From Planctomycetota bacterium (GTDB lineage Bacteria; Planctomycetota; J058; JAJDCP01), in the NCBI GenBank assembly GCA_029260765.1, contig JAJDCP010000087.1, positions 41,443 through 105,442 of the forward strand: 64,000 bases of DNA, given 5' to 3'. Under the pieces are notes generated by a model. That model was not told the DNA's origin, ran no database searches, and saw only the letters and a program-made list of their open reading frames with translations. Below are positions 31,689 to 40,968 of the stretch, piece by piece (within the stretch, counting starts at the first letter, position 1; the number at the start of each line of letters is the position of its first letter). The translations under genes and the position numbers were made by a program.

Positions 31689-33899
31689 TCAAGCCACAGG
31701 CGCTCGGGGCTCAGCGTGCACGGGCAGCTCTCCAAGAAAGCGGAACTTCAGCCGCAGCAACGGGCCGTCCAGCGCCTCTGCCAACTGATCGGCGGACGCG
31801 AAAGCCGAACCCGCCAAAGTGCGGCGCGTCACCTCGTCCAGCCCGAACTGCTCGACCTGCTCGACCTTGACCCACATCGTCGCCGGGGCGCTACCTGCCA
31901 GCGGATACAGGTGGCCGACCCGGAAGCCGTCGATGTTCGAGAGCGCCGCGAACGCCACCGTCCACTGTCCACTCCGGACCTGCTCGCGGAAGTCCGAGCT
32001 CTCGGGAAAGGCGACCTGCGGGCGCTCGCCCCCGTGGCCTCCAACCCGCGACAGACGCCGCCGCAGACTCTTCCAGAGCGGGTTGAGCAGGCGCCTGTGG
32101 GCGAACAAGCGGCGCCCGCGCACCACTCCCTCGACCAGGTGTGTCTCTTCGCCGCCTTCCCGACTCAACAGCGGCCAGGGTATATCCTCATGCAGCACCA
32201 GCTCGAGCTGGCGCTCATCGTCACCGTCCCACACATACCGGGTTGCCTGCCAGGCCTCAGGCAGGTCACGGGCGCCGAACTGCGCATAGCCCGGTCCACT
32301 ATCGATCTCGAGCGTCTCGAGCCGACCGGCTCCGGAGGCGTGCCGCAACTGCTCACCCTTGTGGAAGATCGGGAAGGCGAACACGATCTCGTGCCCGCCC
32401 TTCGCCTTCCGCCGCAACAACAGCCGCTGACGCGACCTGTAGACCAGACTCTCCACCACGTTCCTACCCTCGGCCGGGCAGTACAGGTAGCGGTACACGA
32501 CCTCGTCGCCAGCGAGCTGTTTGTCGAGGTAGATGCGGGTGCTTCCGTCACTGAGTTGCAGGAAGTCTCCTGTCTGGGAAAGCACCGGCGCGGGATACAG
32601 ATGCCTGTCCGGCACCACCGAAGCCCTGACTTTCAGCAACGGGCGGGTACACCGCTCCCAGAGCGCCATCAGCTTGGGGCGCACATACTGCCCGGGAAAG
32701 CGCCAGAAGCGCCGCTTCAGTTTCAGCAACTTGTCCGTATTGCGCTGCCCCTCGACGAACACGGTGACAAACCGCAAGGACGGGTGCAGCTTGCACAGCT
32801 CTTTGACCGCGAAGGTCAGGGGCACCGAGAGCAGCGCCCCGGAGACGCCCCAGATCCGGTACCAGAGCGCCAGGCTGAGCAGCATGGCCAGCGCAGACAT
32901 ATCCAGGGTATCGCCGGCCACCAGAGGCTCGATCACGTTGCCGAACAGGAACTGCACGGCGCCCAGCGACAGCACCGTCAGCAGCTTCGACTCGACCGGG
33001 TCGATCAGCACGGCCACAGAGACCAGACCCAGCGCCAGCAGCGAACCTATGTTGGGGATGAAGTTCAGGAAGAAGGTCACCACCGACCAGAAGAACGCGA
33101 AGCGCACGCCCGCCGTGGTCAAGATCGCAAAGGTCAGCAGCGCGGTGAAGAAGCTGATCAGGGTCTTGACGCCGAAGTAGTCGGCGATGCCTCGGGCAAC
33201 CTTCTGCAGCGACGCGTAGATCTCGTTGCCTTTGTCAGGAAAGGCCCGATGCACCTTCCACGACAGCAGCTGCAGCTCTGTCAGGATGAACGCGGCATAG
33301 ACCAGGCTGGCCGCCAGGCTCGAGAGGATGTCGCGCAGAAACAGCAGAATGCCGCTCAGCACGCCAGGAACCAACCCGATGGCCTGATCTGCCGAGCTGC
33401 GCAGCAGACCACCCAGCGGACTGTGCGAGGCCGTGTCCGCCGCGACCTGGGTGGCCGTGCTGTCGGCCAGGCTGAGACTGTCAGCTACCAGGCTGCTGTC
33501 TGCACCTACCCGGTTGCCGATCAGTCGCGGCAGCTCGAGCTTCTGCACCCAGTCGGAGGCCTTGTCCAGATTCTGCTGCACGCTGCCGCTGTACTCAGGA
33601 AAGAACTTGTCGATCTGCTCGTATTCGCTGCTGACCTTGGCGGCCACAAAATTGATGATCACCGCTGCGATCAGCGCGGTGCCGCCAAGAGTCACGATCC
33701 GGCCCAGCGTGTCGTCGACCAGATTCCAGAGAAACTGGACGAAGACGCAAAACAGGACCGCCATGATCAGCGGGACCAGCTCTTGCTTGAGGTAGGTCAG
33801 CATCGCGCCGGTCACCACCACCGCCATCGAGCCCAAGAACAACAGCTCAAGCTTTTTGGTGCTGGGAATCCGTTGCGGCGCGGAGGAGTCTTCAGACAA
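31689..33899 (-). CDS. AI-2E family membrane transporter with long C-terminal domain
   Basis: A 736-residue protein. The first 390 residues have the AI-2E transporter (PerM/YdiK) layout: helices LIMAVLFCVFVQFLW, TLGGTALIAAVIINFVAAKV, a long loop (95-165), LISFFTALLTFAILTTAGVR, and the conserved FFLNFIPNIGSLLALGLVSV and FGNVIEPLVAGDTLDMSALA. The remaining 345 residues are soluble and unusual: HLYPAPVLSQTGDFLQLSDG onward is beta-rich and not recognised. Ordinary members are about 350-400 residues long. Family members export autoinducer-2 or act as Na+/H+ antiporters; which applies here is not visible. Confidence 0.9.
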   Translation of the reverse strand: MSEDSSAPQRIPSTKKLELLFLGSMAVVVTGAMLTYLKQELVPLIMAVLFCVFVQFLWNLVDDTLGRIVTLGGTALIAAVIINFVAAKVSSEYEQIDKFFPEYSGSVQQNLDKASDWVQKLELPRLIGNRVGADSSLVADSLSLADSTATQVAADTASHSPLGGLLRSSADQAIGLVPGVLSGILLFLRDILSSLAASLVYAAFILTELQLLSWKVHRAFPDKGNEIYASLQKVARGIADYFGVKTLISFFTALLTFAILTTAGVRFAFFWSVVTFFLNFIPNIGSLLALGLVSVAVLIDPVESKLLTVLSLGAVQFLFGNVIEPLVAGDTLDMSALAMLLSLALWYRIWGVSGALLSVPLTFAVKELCKLHPSLRFVTVFVEGQRNTDKLLKLKRRFWRFPGQYVRPKLMALWERCTRPLLKVRASVVPDRHLYPAPVLSQTGDFLQLSDGSTRIYLDKQLAGDEVVYRYLYCPAEGRNVVESLVYRSRQRLLLRRKAKGGHEIVFAFPIFHKGEQLRHASGAGRLETLEIDSGPGYAQFGARDLPEAWQATRYVWDGDDERQLELVLHEDIPWPLLSREGGEETHLVEGVVRGRRLFAHRRLLNPLWKSLRRRLSRVGGHGGERPQVAFPESSDFREQVRSGQWTVAFAALSNIDGFRVGHLYPLAGSAPATMWVKVEQVEQFGLDEVTRRTLAGSAFASADQLAEALDGPLLRLKFRFLGELPVHAEPRAPVA

Positions 33900-33944
33900 G
33901 AGTGTTCTCCCGGGAAGCTGTCTTCGGTCTACGGTAGCAGTCTG

Positions 33945-34991
33945 CTAGCGGGCCCCTTCGAGGGCGCGCAAGGCGTGTTGGTAACGGGCGTATGCCTCGG
34001 GATCCCCGAGTTGGCTCGCGATGCCGCTCAACGCGGTCAGGGTGAACGCATCGGGTTGCTGCGCGCACACCACCTCGAGATGCTCCTGGGCGGTGCGGAA
34101 CAAGGGGGCCAGCTGCTCCTCAAGCGCCACGCGCTGTTCGGCCTCCTCACAAACCAGCAGCTCCTGTTGGAGCTCGCTGGCTTCCCGGTAGGCCAGGGTC
34201 CCGAGCAGCCGGTGGAGCTCGACCGCCTCGGGGTCGACGAGCAGGGCAGCCTGATAGGCCCTGCGGGCGCCCTGCAGGTCAGCCCGTCGCTCCAACAGCG
34301 TGCCGAGCTGCACATGCAGCTCTCTCTGCTCGGGCTGACGGTCGATCGCTGCCTTCAGGGCGATCTCGGCCTCGTCGGAACGCTCGGGCAGATCGAGCAG
34401 GCACTGCAGCTCGACCTGTCGCAGCTCCTTGCAGGCCGCCTCGAATCCCGAGCGCAGAGCATCATCTGTGGACGGCAACAGCGACTCGAGCTGCGCGATC
34501 CCCCTGCGGGCGACCTCGATGGCCTGGTCGCTGTGTAGCTGGAAGTTCGCCGCATCAGGCTCACCCCACTGGTCCATGATTCCATAGGAGAGCTGGACGT
34601 GGATCATGGCCACGATGATCCAGGCGCCGTGGAACCTCAGGCTGGGCTGCCGCGGAGGCTCTTCCGCCAGGGCTCCCGTGTACGCTTCCAGCGCCTGCTC
34701 GACCCGATCTTGCAGGAACAAGGCATCCCCGAGAGCCAGCAGCGCCTGCCACTGGTCGGGTTTCCCTGCCAACCAGCTGCAGGCCTGGCGGGCCTGGGTT
34801 TCTGCCTGCTCGAAGGCAGAGGCCTCCAGCGCAGCGAGCGCGCGCCGCGTCGCTTCCAGACCACGAGCTGCGCTACTATCCACCGGCGCAGCGGACGGCG
34901 CTGGTAAGGCCGGCTCCTGCGGGAGCACCGGGGCGCTGTTCTGGCAGGAAGCACAGAGCAAGATCAAGGCGAGCCAGGCTGCGTAGCGCAA
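33945..34991 (-). CDS. TPR lipoprotein
   Basis: A 348-residue protein. The TTG at 34991 is chosen over an ATG at 35045: GGAGG lies five bases upstream and the product then starts with LRYAAWLALILLCASC, a lipoprotein signal ending in Cys. Tetratricopeptide repeats are visible in the body: KPDQWQALLALGDALFLQDR, VEQALEAYTGALAEEP and later ERRADLQGARRAYQAALLVD. Such lipoproteins are scaffolds at the cell envelope. It ends 45 bases upstream of the AI-2E family gene in the same direction and may share a transcript with it. Confidence 0.85.
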   Translation of the reverse strand: MRYAAWLALILLCASCQNSAPVLPQEPALPAPSAAPVDSSAARGLEATRRALAALEASAFEQAETQARQACSWLAGKPDQWQALLALGDALFLQDRVEQALEAYTGALAEEPPRQPSLRFHGAWIIVAMIHVQLSYGIMDQWGEPDAANFQLHSDQAIEVARRGIAQLESLLPSTDDALRSGFEAACKELRQVELQCLLDLPERSDEAEIALKAAIDRQPEQRELHVQLGTLLERRADLQGARRAYQAALLVDPEAVELHRLLGTLAYREASELQQELLVCEEAEQRVALEEQLAPLFRTAQEHLEVVCAQQPDAFTLTALSGIASQLGDPEAYARYQHALRALEGAR

Positions 34992-35201
34992 AGGTTCCTC
35001 CGGCACCGTTGGAGTGATCTCGGGAGTATACCCCGAATCCGTCACCAGTTTCTGCTGCGGCCCCGCCTGACCGGCGAATTCGACCTCTCGCTGCTCGAAG
35101 ATATCCCCGTAGCGTCTGCGCTGCTCAAGTTCGAATTCTCTCGGCCATCCGGGTCCTCGCTCCGATCCTGGTGACGGATCCAGGCTACCAGTGAGATAGA
35201 A

Positions 35202-35999
35202 TCAGACGCCGTCCTCGGGCGCCCTGTTTTCTGCAAAGAAGGCCGCCGCCGCGCGCCAACCGGCCTCGATGCACGCACGATGACGCCCGGGGTCGAGGTC
35301 GAATCCGCGCAGGGGCAGAGGCTCGAGCGGTGCCAGCACCTGAGCCTCCAGCCGGGGCCGCACCCGGACGGTGCGCGGAAAGCCGCCCTCGAGTCGGCCC
35401 TCGGGGTTGGTGACGACAGCGATGCGCGGCGCCGGGTCGAGACTCTCGAGATCGTCGACCGGCGCGCGCACGTGCCAGGCCCCGTCGAGGGCGAAGCAGC
35501 CCGCCACGGGAATCATGCGCGCGTACGGGCCCGGGATGTAGCAGGAAGCCATCACGGCATCGACCAGGCTCATCGCATCGCGGGAGGTCAGCAACCGCCG
35601 CCGGAAGCGCCCCCGACGGAAGACGGTCACCGCGATCCCCAGGGGCAGGGGCACCTGCTCCAACCTCCAGGTACCCAGTGTACGGCGCGAAGCCTGGCCC
35701 AAAATCTCGCTCATCACGAAGGGCCAGCGCCCTCGCAGCAGACGCCCCGGTTGGAACAGACGTGTTTTCAGCCCCTCCAGCCACATCTGCCGCAAGCAGC
35801 CCGCCTTCCCGACCGCCAGGGCAGCCGCTACGATCGCGCCCGAGCTGGCGCCGGTGACCGCCCGGGGATGCAGCCCATGACGCAGCAGCCAATCGACTAC
35901 GCCCACGTGGAAGGCGGCCCGGCCGGCGCAGCCTTCGAACGCCAGGCTGAATTCCCGCCGGCTGCCGGGGACACGGGCCGCGCTCACCAGGCCCGGCAC
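35202..35999 (-). CDS. Patatin-like phospholipase
   Basis: A 265-residue patatin-fold acyl hydrolase. The glycine-rich oxyanion loop is FEGCAGRAAFHVGV, the nucleophile is Ser52 in GASSG, and the dyad Asp is D172 in FALDGAWH. Patatins cleave lipid ester bonds. The protein has no signal peptide. Its start overlaps the end of the RlmI-like gene by 16 bases, so it is the last gene of the five-gene minus-strand operon that begins at 40091. Confidence 0.9.
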   Translation of the reverse strand: MPGLVSAARVPGSRREFSLAFEGCAGRAAFHVGVVDWLLRHGLHPRAVTGASSGAIVAAALAVGKAGCLRQMWLEGLKTRLFQPGRLLRGRWPFVMSEILGQASRRTLGTWRLEQVPLPLGIAVTVFRRGRFRRRLLTSRDAMSLVDAVMASCYIPGPYARMIPVAGCFALDGAWHVRAPVDDLESLDPAPRIAVVTNPEGRLEGGFPRTVRVRPRLEAQVLAPLEPLPLRGFDLDPGRHRACIEAGWRAAAAFFAENRAPEDGV

Positions 36000-37168
36000 C
36001 AGACGGCCTTCGAGATGTCGCCTTCAGGGAAGCCCGGCAGCTGGGGAAAGTCGCTGCCCGGCCCGGGACCCACCAGCTCCTGCAGCTGCAGACGCCGCCG
36101 CAGCGCTTCCTTGCCGAGCGCCTTCAGCAACTCGGCGCGGGACAGCTTGCTCTGGTTGCTCGAGCAGAGCAGCGCTCCACCAGGCTTCAGCCGCCCCAGG
36201 CACAGTCCCGCCAGGCTGGCCAGCTCTTTGGATACGGCGAAGAAGCCCCCCTTCTTTCCCTTGGCAAAGGTCGGGGGATCGAGCACGATCACATCGTAGC
36301 GCCGCCCTTTGCGTTTCAAGAACTTGCGCACGTCCTCCGCGAACACCTTGCAGCCGTCGTTGTCGAGGCCGTTCAGGGCGCAATTGGCTTGCAGGCCGTC
36401 GAGCGCCTGCTGGCTGAGGTCGACGCTGTCCACCAGCGCACCGGCCTTCGCGGCCACCACACTGAACGCTCCTGTGTAGCAGAACAGGTTCAGCACCCGC
36501 GCAGAGTCGTAGCCTCGCAGCAGCCTGCGCAGCCGCTCGCGGTTGCCTCGCTGATCGCAGTACAGGCCCAGGCCCAGCTGCTGGTCGGTGGAGATCTGGT
36601 AGCTACAACCCAGCTCGCGCACCTGCCACTGGTTCGCCTCGGGCACGCTGCCTCGCCATGTGCCGCGCACGCCGTGTTTCTTACGCAGGTCCGAGAAGTG
36701 CTCACGCACATAGACCGCCTGCGGCGTCCAACGCTCCGACAAGGCCTCGAGCGCCGGCTCGAGCAGGACCCGCGCCGCTTCACAGCGCAGCGTAACGACC
36801 AGCCGGTCGCCGAAGCGGTCGAGGAACAAACCCGGCAAGCCGTCGCCCTCGCCGTGCAGACAGCGGAAGGCGTCGGTCTCAGGATCGTCGAACAACGCCG
36901 CCCGCAGACGCAGCCCCAGGCGAGCGCGCAGCGCGAACACCTCCGGCCCGAGGGGCCGCTCGCCGCGGCTGAGCACGCGCGCCACCACCCGCGCGCTGGG
37001 ATCGACCAGCGCCTGCCCGACCGGCTTGCCGCCGGGCCCCCGCAGGCCCACCAGCTGGCCAGGTTTCATGCCCCGCGTATCCCCCGTGGCGCGATCCCGC
37101 ACCACCCACGGATGGCCGCGTTCGAGGATGTCCTGGCTGGCCTGGCTGATCACGAGCTGACGGCTCAC
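35984..37168 (-). CDS. rlmI: RlmI-like 23S rRNA cytosine methyltransferase
   Basis: A 394-residue protein matching RlmI (23S rRNA m5C1962 methyltransferase). The N-terminal PUA domain is LVISQASQDILERGHPWVVR, then GLPGLFLDRFGDRLVVTLRC, and the SAM domain has VLNLFCYTGAFSVVAAKAGA, VDLSQQALDGLQANCALNGL and the catalytic VLDPPTFAKGKKGGFFAV. The GTG at 37168 is chosen because AGGAGG lies six bases upstream and GTGA overlaps the preceding gene's stop. A longer frame to 37237 adds only low-complexity sequence. Confidence 0.9.
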   Translation of the reverse strand: MSRQLVISQASQDILERGHPWVVRDRATGDTRGMKPGQLVGLRGPGGKPVGQALVDPSARVVARVLSRGERPLGPEVFALRARLGLRLRAALFDDPETDAFRCLHGEGDGLPGLFLDRFGDRLVVTLRCEAARVLLEPALEALSERWTPQAVYVREHFSDLRKKHGVRGTWRGSVPEANQWQVRELGCSYQISTDQQLGLGLYCDQRGNRERLRRLLRGYDSARVLNLFCYTGAFSVVAAKAGALVDSVDLSQQALDGLQANCALNGLDNDGCKVFAEDVRKFLKRKGRRYDVIVLDPPTFAKGKKGGFFAVSKELASLAGLCLGRLKPGGALLCSSNQSKLSRAELLKALGKEALRRRLQLQELVGPGPGSDFPQLPGFPEGDISKAVWCRAW

Positions 37169-37986
37169 GGCGGCCCTCCTGCGAATCCCAGCCCGATCTC
37201 CCGATGCAGCAGGCGGGCGAAGGCCCATTCCCCCCACGCCTGCCGGGCCGCGTGGTCGTGCTCGAGCACAGAATCGAGCTCGAGGTCTTCGAGGAATTGG
37301 GCCGTGCGTGCCTCGAGCTCAAGGGTCGTGGCATGTTCGCGCAGCCGACGGATCAGCTGCAGAAAATTCAGCAGGCCGTGGTGAGAGCACTGGTCCGCCT
37401 CTGCGTAGGACAAGCTGGAGCGCCGCAGACAGACAGGCCTGGCGGGATCCCAACACAACAGATCGACGATGAAGTCCACGCGCCGCGTCTGTTTGCGCTC
37501 GATGCTGGCGACGGCCTCGAGCAGATCGCGCTCCGCGGTGCTCAGGTCTTCCGCCTCTTCGCGCGCCGTGCCCGGTTTCACGCCATACTTGCGGGTCACC
37601 ACCGCCCGCAGAAACAGCCCGCGCAGCGCGGCCCAGGGCAAGAAACAGGGCTCGAGCCCTTCGGCCTCGCACAGCAGTCCTGCCTCGCTCCAGGTGGCTC
37701 TCGAAGCCGGAAAAGGACGGGGCGGGATGGGCCAGCTGTCCTCGGGAACCGCGAACCAAGGCACCTCCAGAGCATCCAACGAGCTGGCCAACGTGCGGGC
37801 AGAGGACGCCTCGAGGACGCCGAGCACTCCCTCCCCTCGCCGCACCTGGACCGCCGTCTCACTGCGGGGCCTACCCAGCAAGGGGGCCAACAGACTCGCC
37901 AACCGCCCGGCCTGGAGGTCACTCTCCGATTGCAGCGCCAGCCGATAGCGCTCGCCGGCGCGGAATTCCGGGTCCGGGCTGCTCAT
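37165..37986 (-). CDS. Conserved protein of unknown function in RlmI operon
   Basis: A 273-residue soluble protein that I do not recognise. It reads EFRAGERYRLALQSESDLQA, LEASSARTLASSLDALEVPW, then PCFLPWAALRGLFLRAVVTR and ERKQTRRVDFIVDLLCWDPA. No catalytic or membrane motif stands out; charged helices dominate the second half (LRRLREHATTLELEARTAQF). Both ends overlap neighbours by four bases (ATGA with the substrate-binding gene, GTGA with the RlmI-like gene), so it is strongly coupled in translation. The start at ATG 37986 is fixed by that overlap. Confidence 0.8.
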   Translation of the reverse strand: MSSPDPEFRAGERYRLALQSESDLQAGRLASLLAPLLGRPRSETAVQVRRGEGVLGVLEASSARTLASSLDALEVPWFAVPEDSWPIPPRPFPASRATWSEAGLLCEAEGLEPCFLPWAALRGLFLRAVVTRKYGVKPGTAREEAEDLSTAERDLLEAVASIERKQTRRVDFIVDLLCWDPARPVCLRRSSLSYAEADQCSHHGLLNFLQLIRRLREHATTLELEARTAQFLEDLELDSVLEHDHAARQAWGEWAFARLLHREIGLGFAGGPP

Positions 37987-39491
37987 GGCAACAGCTCGAG
38001 GCGGGTCTGGGGCAACATCAACGCTCCCTGGAAATCGAGCGCACAGGTGCGCAAGCCCCGCAGGCGCGGACTGACAAGCAGTCGGTTCTCTGTGTGCCAC
38101 AGGAAGACCCAGGGCAGGTCATGCACCAGTTGCTCGACGACCCGTCGGTAGATCTCGCTGCGAGCCGGTTCCGCCGACATGCGCCGCGCGCTCACGAGCA
38201 GGCTGTCCAGCTCGGGCTCGGCGTAATGGGCCAGATTCAACCCGCTCTGCGAGTGGAACAGCACCCGCAAGAAGTTGTCCGCGTCCGGAAAGTCGGCGAT
38301 CCAGCTGGCCTGACGCAGCTGCGCCGGCTGGCCAGGCATGAGCTGCACACCGTAGGGTTCCAGCTCACGGGTCAGGAACCGTTCGAGCTCGAGGTCGCTG
38401 AAGCTGGCGCTCAGGGTCACGACCTCGTCGAGGCGCCGCGGCCGTTCGCCGAGCTCGGGGGCCGCCTGGTCCCGGTAACCGCTCAGACCCGGGGGCACCG
38501 GGCCGAACGCGGTGGTGGCCGAGCGCGCGCTGTTGGCCACGAAGCGGCTGCGCAGATAGACGGCATTGACCAGCCGGCGCAGCTCTCGCGAGCGGGTCTC
38601 CTGGTAGCGCAGGTCGAAGGCCAGGTAGGTGGTGCTCAGGCTCGGCCAGCTGTGCACGTGGGTCGAGTCGAACAGCGGGCTGGGACCACTGAATGGGGCG
38701 ATGTGCAACGCATCGCGTTGGTACGCGAGCAGCGGCTGCGTTTCGCGTTGATAGACCAGATTCAGGCTCGGCATCTTGCCGTGGTAGGAGGCGTGCGGGC
38801 TGAGCACAATCCGGCCCGCGGTCTGGTCGATGTTCTTGAGCTGGTAGGGTCCACAGCCCACTTCGATAGACGGGTCAGCGCGATGGGGTTTGGAGACCGC
38901 CAGGTTGGGCATCGCCAGGTGCCGCAGGAAAATCCCATCGGGCGCCTGCAGCCGCAACCGCAGGCCTCCTTCTGGGAGCAGCTCAAGTCCGGCAAGGTGG
39001 TCGGCCTGCCCGCTGCGCAGCTCTTCGGCACCGACGATGGGGGCCACGATCCAGAAGCTGTCATCTGCCTGCCGGGCGAAGCTCTCGAAACTGGCCCGCA
39101 CATGCTCCGCGCGCACCGGTTCGCCATCGTGGAAGACCGCGTCGTCGCGCAGCTGGAAGGTGTAACTCTGTAGATCCTCGGCGACCTCCCAGGAACGCGC
39201 CAAACGCGGCACCACTCGGAGCGAGTCGTCGAAACCGACCAGGCCCTCGAAGATCTGGTTGAGCAGTCCTGCTGCATGCACACTGCGCGCCCCGAGAGGT
39301 CGCAGATCATCGATCTCGGGCCAAAACCCCAGCGGGAAGACCACCTCGGCTACAGCCTCCTGCTCGACCGCGCCCGCTATCGGTCGCGCGGGGCTGCTAT
39401 CGGCCTGCGGCCCGGGCCCTGGGGCAGGCGGTGCGTCCGAGCATGACGTCAGCAGGCAGGCGAGACAGAACAACAGCAGCTTCCGCATCAC
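37983..39491 (-). CDS. ABC-type peptide/nickel substrate-binding lipoprotein
   Basis: A 502-residue SBP family 5 protein. The lipoprotein signal LLLFCLACLLTSC is followed by a low-complexity linker and then the family core: LLNQIFEGLVGFDDSLRVVP, RLARSWEVAEDLQSYTFQLR, DDAVFHDGEPVRAEHVRASF, and FPDADNFLRVLFHSQSGLN. It should capture peptides or a similar ligand at the cell surface. No permease or ATPase gene is adjacent; it is an orphan within an operon with a flavin reductase, so its transporter is elsewhere or it has another role. Confidence 0.88.
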   Translation of the reverse strand: MMRKLLLFCLACLLTSCSDAPPAPGPGPQADSSPARPIAGAVEQEAVAEVVFPLGFWPEIDDLRPLGARSVHAAGLLNQIFEGLVGFDDSLRVVPRLARSWEVAEDLQSYTFQLRDDAVFHDGEPVRAEHVRASFESFARQADDSFWIVAPIVGAEELRSGQADHLAGLELLPEGGLRLRLQAPDGIFLRHLAMPNLAVSKPHRADPSIEVGCGPYQLKNIDQTAGRIVLSPHASYHGKMPSLNLVYQRETQPLLAYQRDALHIAPFSGPSPLFDSTHVHSWPSLSTTYLAFDLRYQETRSRELRRLVNAVYLRSRFVANSARSATTAFGPVPPGLSGYRDQAAPELGERPRRLDEVVTLSASFSDLELERFLTRELEPYGVQLMPGQPAQLRQASWIADFPDADNFLRVLFHSQSGLNLAHYAEPELDSLLVSARRMSAEPARSEIYRRVVEQLVHDLPWVFLWHTENRLLVSPRLRGLRTCALDFQGALMLPQTRLELLP

Positions 39492-39497
39492 GAGCCC

Positions 39498-40091
39498 TCA
39501 AGCTGGCCGCGGGATGGTGAACAGCGAGCAGCGACTGTACTGCTGGCCCCCCAGCCGGCCCACCGGATCGATCGCTTCTGCCGAGGGAAGTCCCTCGTGC
39601 ACCACACGGTCGTCGATATGAAAGTGCACGATCTCGAGCATGAACAGGTCCACGGGCCCGTTGCCGACCTCGCGGTGGTCGACGCGGCGGGCCTCCATCG
39701 CGACCGCCACCCCTTCAAGCCGCTCAGGCCGGACTTTCAGGCTCGGCAGGCGACCCAATCCGAGCAGCGTGGCCTCATCGACCTCCGGAGGATGGGGCGC
39801 CGAGCTCTGCACCATCGGCCCGGCCTGGGGATAGCCAGGAATGTGGACGACGGCCTCCCCCGTCTCGAGCAGATTCCGCGCAGTGTCCTTGCGAGTCCCG
39901 CGATTGCGGCCAATACTGACCATGACGATGGGTGGATCTGAGCTCACCCCGCCGAAGAAGCTGAACGGCGCGAGATTGCCGTCCCCCGAGGCCGAGACGG
40001 TTCTGATCCAAGCGATCGGGCGCGGAATCACGCACGCGATCAAGAGTTGGTATGCGTCGCGCGGCGACAGTTGGGCCGGATCGATGTCCAA
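39498..40091 (-). CDS. Flavin reductase family protein
   Basis: A 197-residue flavin reductase-like protein (FMN-binding split barrel). The family opening is DAYQLLIACVIPRPIAWIRT, followed by NLAPFSFFGGVSSDPPIVMV, then GTRKDTARNLLETGEAVVHI and VDLFMLEIVHFHIDD. Such proteins reduce FMN with NAD(P)H or bind flavin as partner of a monooxygenase. It is the first gene of a tightly packed operon; the neighbouring plus-strand gene at 40165 is divergent, so the promoter lies in 40092-40164. Confidence 0.9.
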   Translation of the reverse strand: MDIDPAQLSPRDAYQLLIACVIPRPIAWIRTVSASGDGNLAPFSFFGGVSSDPPIVMVSIGRNRGTRKDTARNLLETGEAVVHIPGYPQAGPMVQSSAPHPPEVDEATLLGLGRLPSLKVRPERLEGVAVAMEARRVDHREVGNGPVDLFMLEIVHFHIDDRVVHEGLPSAEAIDPVGRLGGQQYSRCSLFTIPRPA

Positions 40092-40164
40092 GATGGCCTC
40101 AGAGGCAGAGGTTCGGACGCCAATCTACTGTTTTTGGGGCGCAGAATCCAGGCGAGGGGGCCGC

Positions 40165-40968
40165 ATGAGCGAGGAATGGACCTGGCGGGTGGCCGACGCG
40201 GCCAAGAGCCGCGGTCTGCGCCTGCGCTATGAGCCGGGGAACTGGGGGGACGTGCTCAAAGCGGGTTGGCTGCTGACCTTGCTGCGCGCCCAACTTGAGC
40301 GCGAGGCCCCTCTGTGCCTGGCAGATCCCTTCGCGGGAGCTCCCGACTACCCGCTGACCGAGGCCGCCGCGGAGCGCTTTAGGCTCCTGCAGGCGCCCTG
40401 GCTGCAAGAGCTGCAGCGGCCCTTTTTCGAGGCCGGCCTGTGGGCCTCCAGCGCCCGACTGGCCTTGCAGCTGGGAGGAGACCGGCTGCGGGTCAGAGTG
40501 TTCGATGCGGATGCAACCCGGTGTGCGGCCTGGCAGAATGTCGCAGGTGCGACCCGTTTTGAGGTCGAGGATGGCTACGCCGCGTTGACGAGTGCGCATC
40601 TTGAGGGCTGCGCGCTGGTGCTGGTCGACCCTTACGATCTGGACAAGCGTTGGAGCGCATTCTGCCGCCTGCTCCCCGCCCTGCGCAGCGCGGGTTGCTC
40701 GCTGCTGCTGTATCTGTACAACCGCTCTCCACGTGGGGCTGGCCACTTCGAGGAATACAGGAGCTTCCGCAAGCACCTCGCCGCGGCCTGGAGCGCTGAG
40801 CCTCTGGTCGGTAGGGTGCCCGCCGACTCGCGGCTCGCCCGGGCCTGGCACGAAATGATCTGGCTGAGCCCGGAGGAAGCTCCGCAACCTGGCCTGCGCA
40901 CTGCGCTGCGAGAGCTGACCGAGCAACTGGCTTGGCAGATCCTACGGCCGGGCGTGGTCGAGGGCTGA
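40165..40968 (+). CDS. RlmJ-like 23S rRNA adenine methyltransferase
   Basis: A 267-residue protein resembling RlmJ (23S rRNA m6A2030 methyltransferase). The start YEPGNWGDVLKAGWLLTLLR corresponds to the HxGNxxDVLKH segment of RlmJ; LADPFAGAPDYPLTEAAAER is the SAM-side sequence, and GCALVLVDPYDLDKRW matches the catalytic DPPYE-like strand, here DPYD. GAGGGGG lies five bases before the ATG. The longer frame beginning at 39841 is antisense to the flavin reductase gene and is rejected. Family assignment is moderate because similarity is weak at the catalytic motif. Confidence 0.7.
   Translation: MSEEWTWRVADAAKSRGLRLRYEPGNWGDVLKAGWLLTLLRAQLEREAPLCLADPFAGAPDYPLTEAAAERFRLLQAPWLQELQRPFFEAGLWASSARLALQLGGDRLRVRVFDADATRCAAWQNVAGATRFEVEDGYAALTSAHLEGCALVLVDPYDLDKRWSAFCRLLPALRSAGCSLLLYLYNRSPRGAGHFEEYRSFRKHLAAAWSAEPLVGRVPADSRLARAWHEMIWLSPEEAPQPGLRTALRELTEQLAWQILRPGVVEG

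Noticed and set aside
30729..34538. A 1269-residue open frame on the plus strand
   Set aside because: It is antisense to the DUF89, AI-2E family and TPR lipoprotein genes and rich in Arg/Gln/His without any domain. It is a GC shadow.
39841..40164. Upstream extension of the RlmJ-like gene
   Set aside because: This part is antisense to the flavin reductase gene and lacks family-like sequence; a good ribosome binding site precedes ATG 40165.
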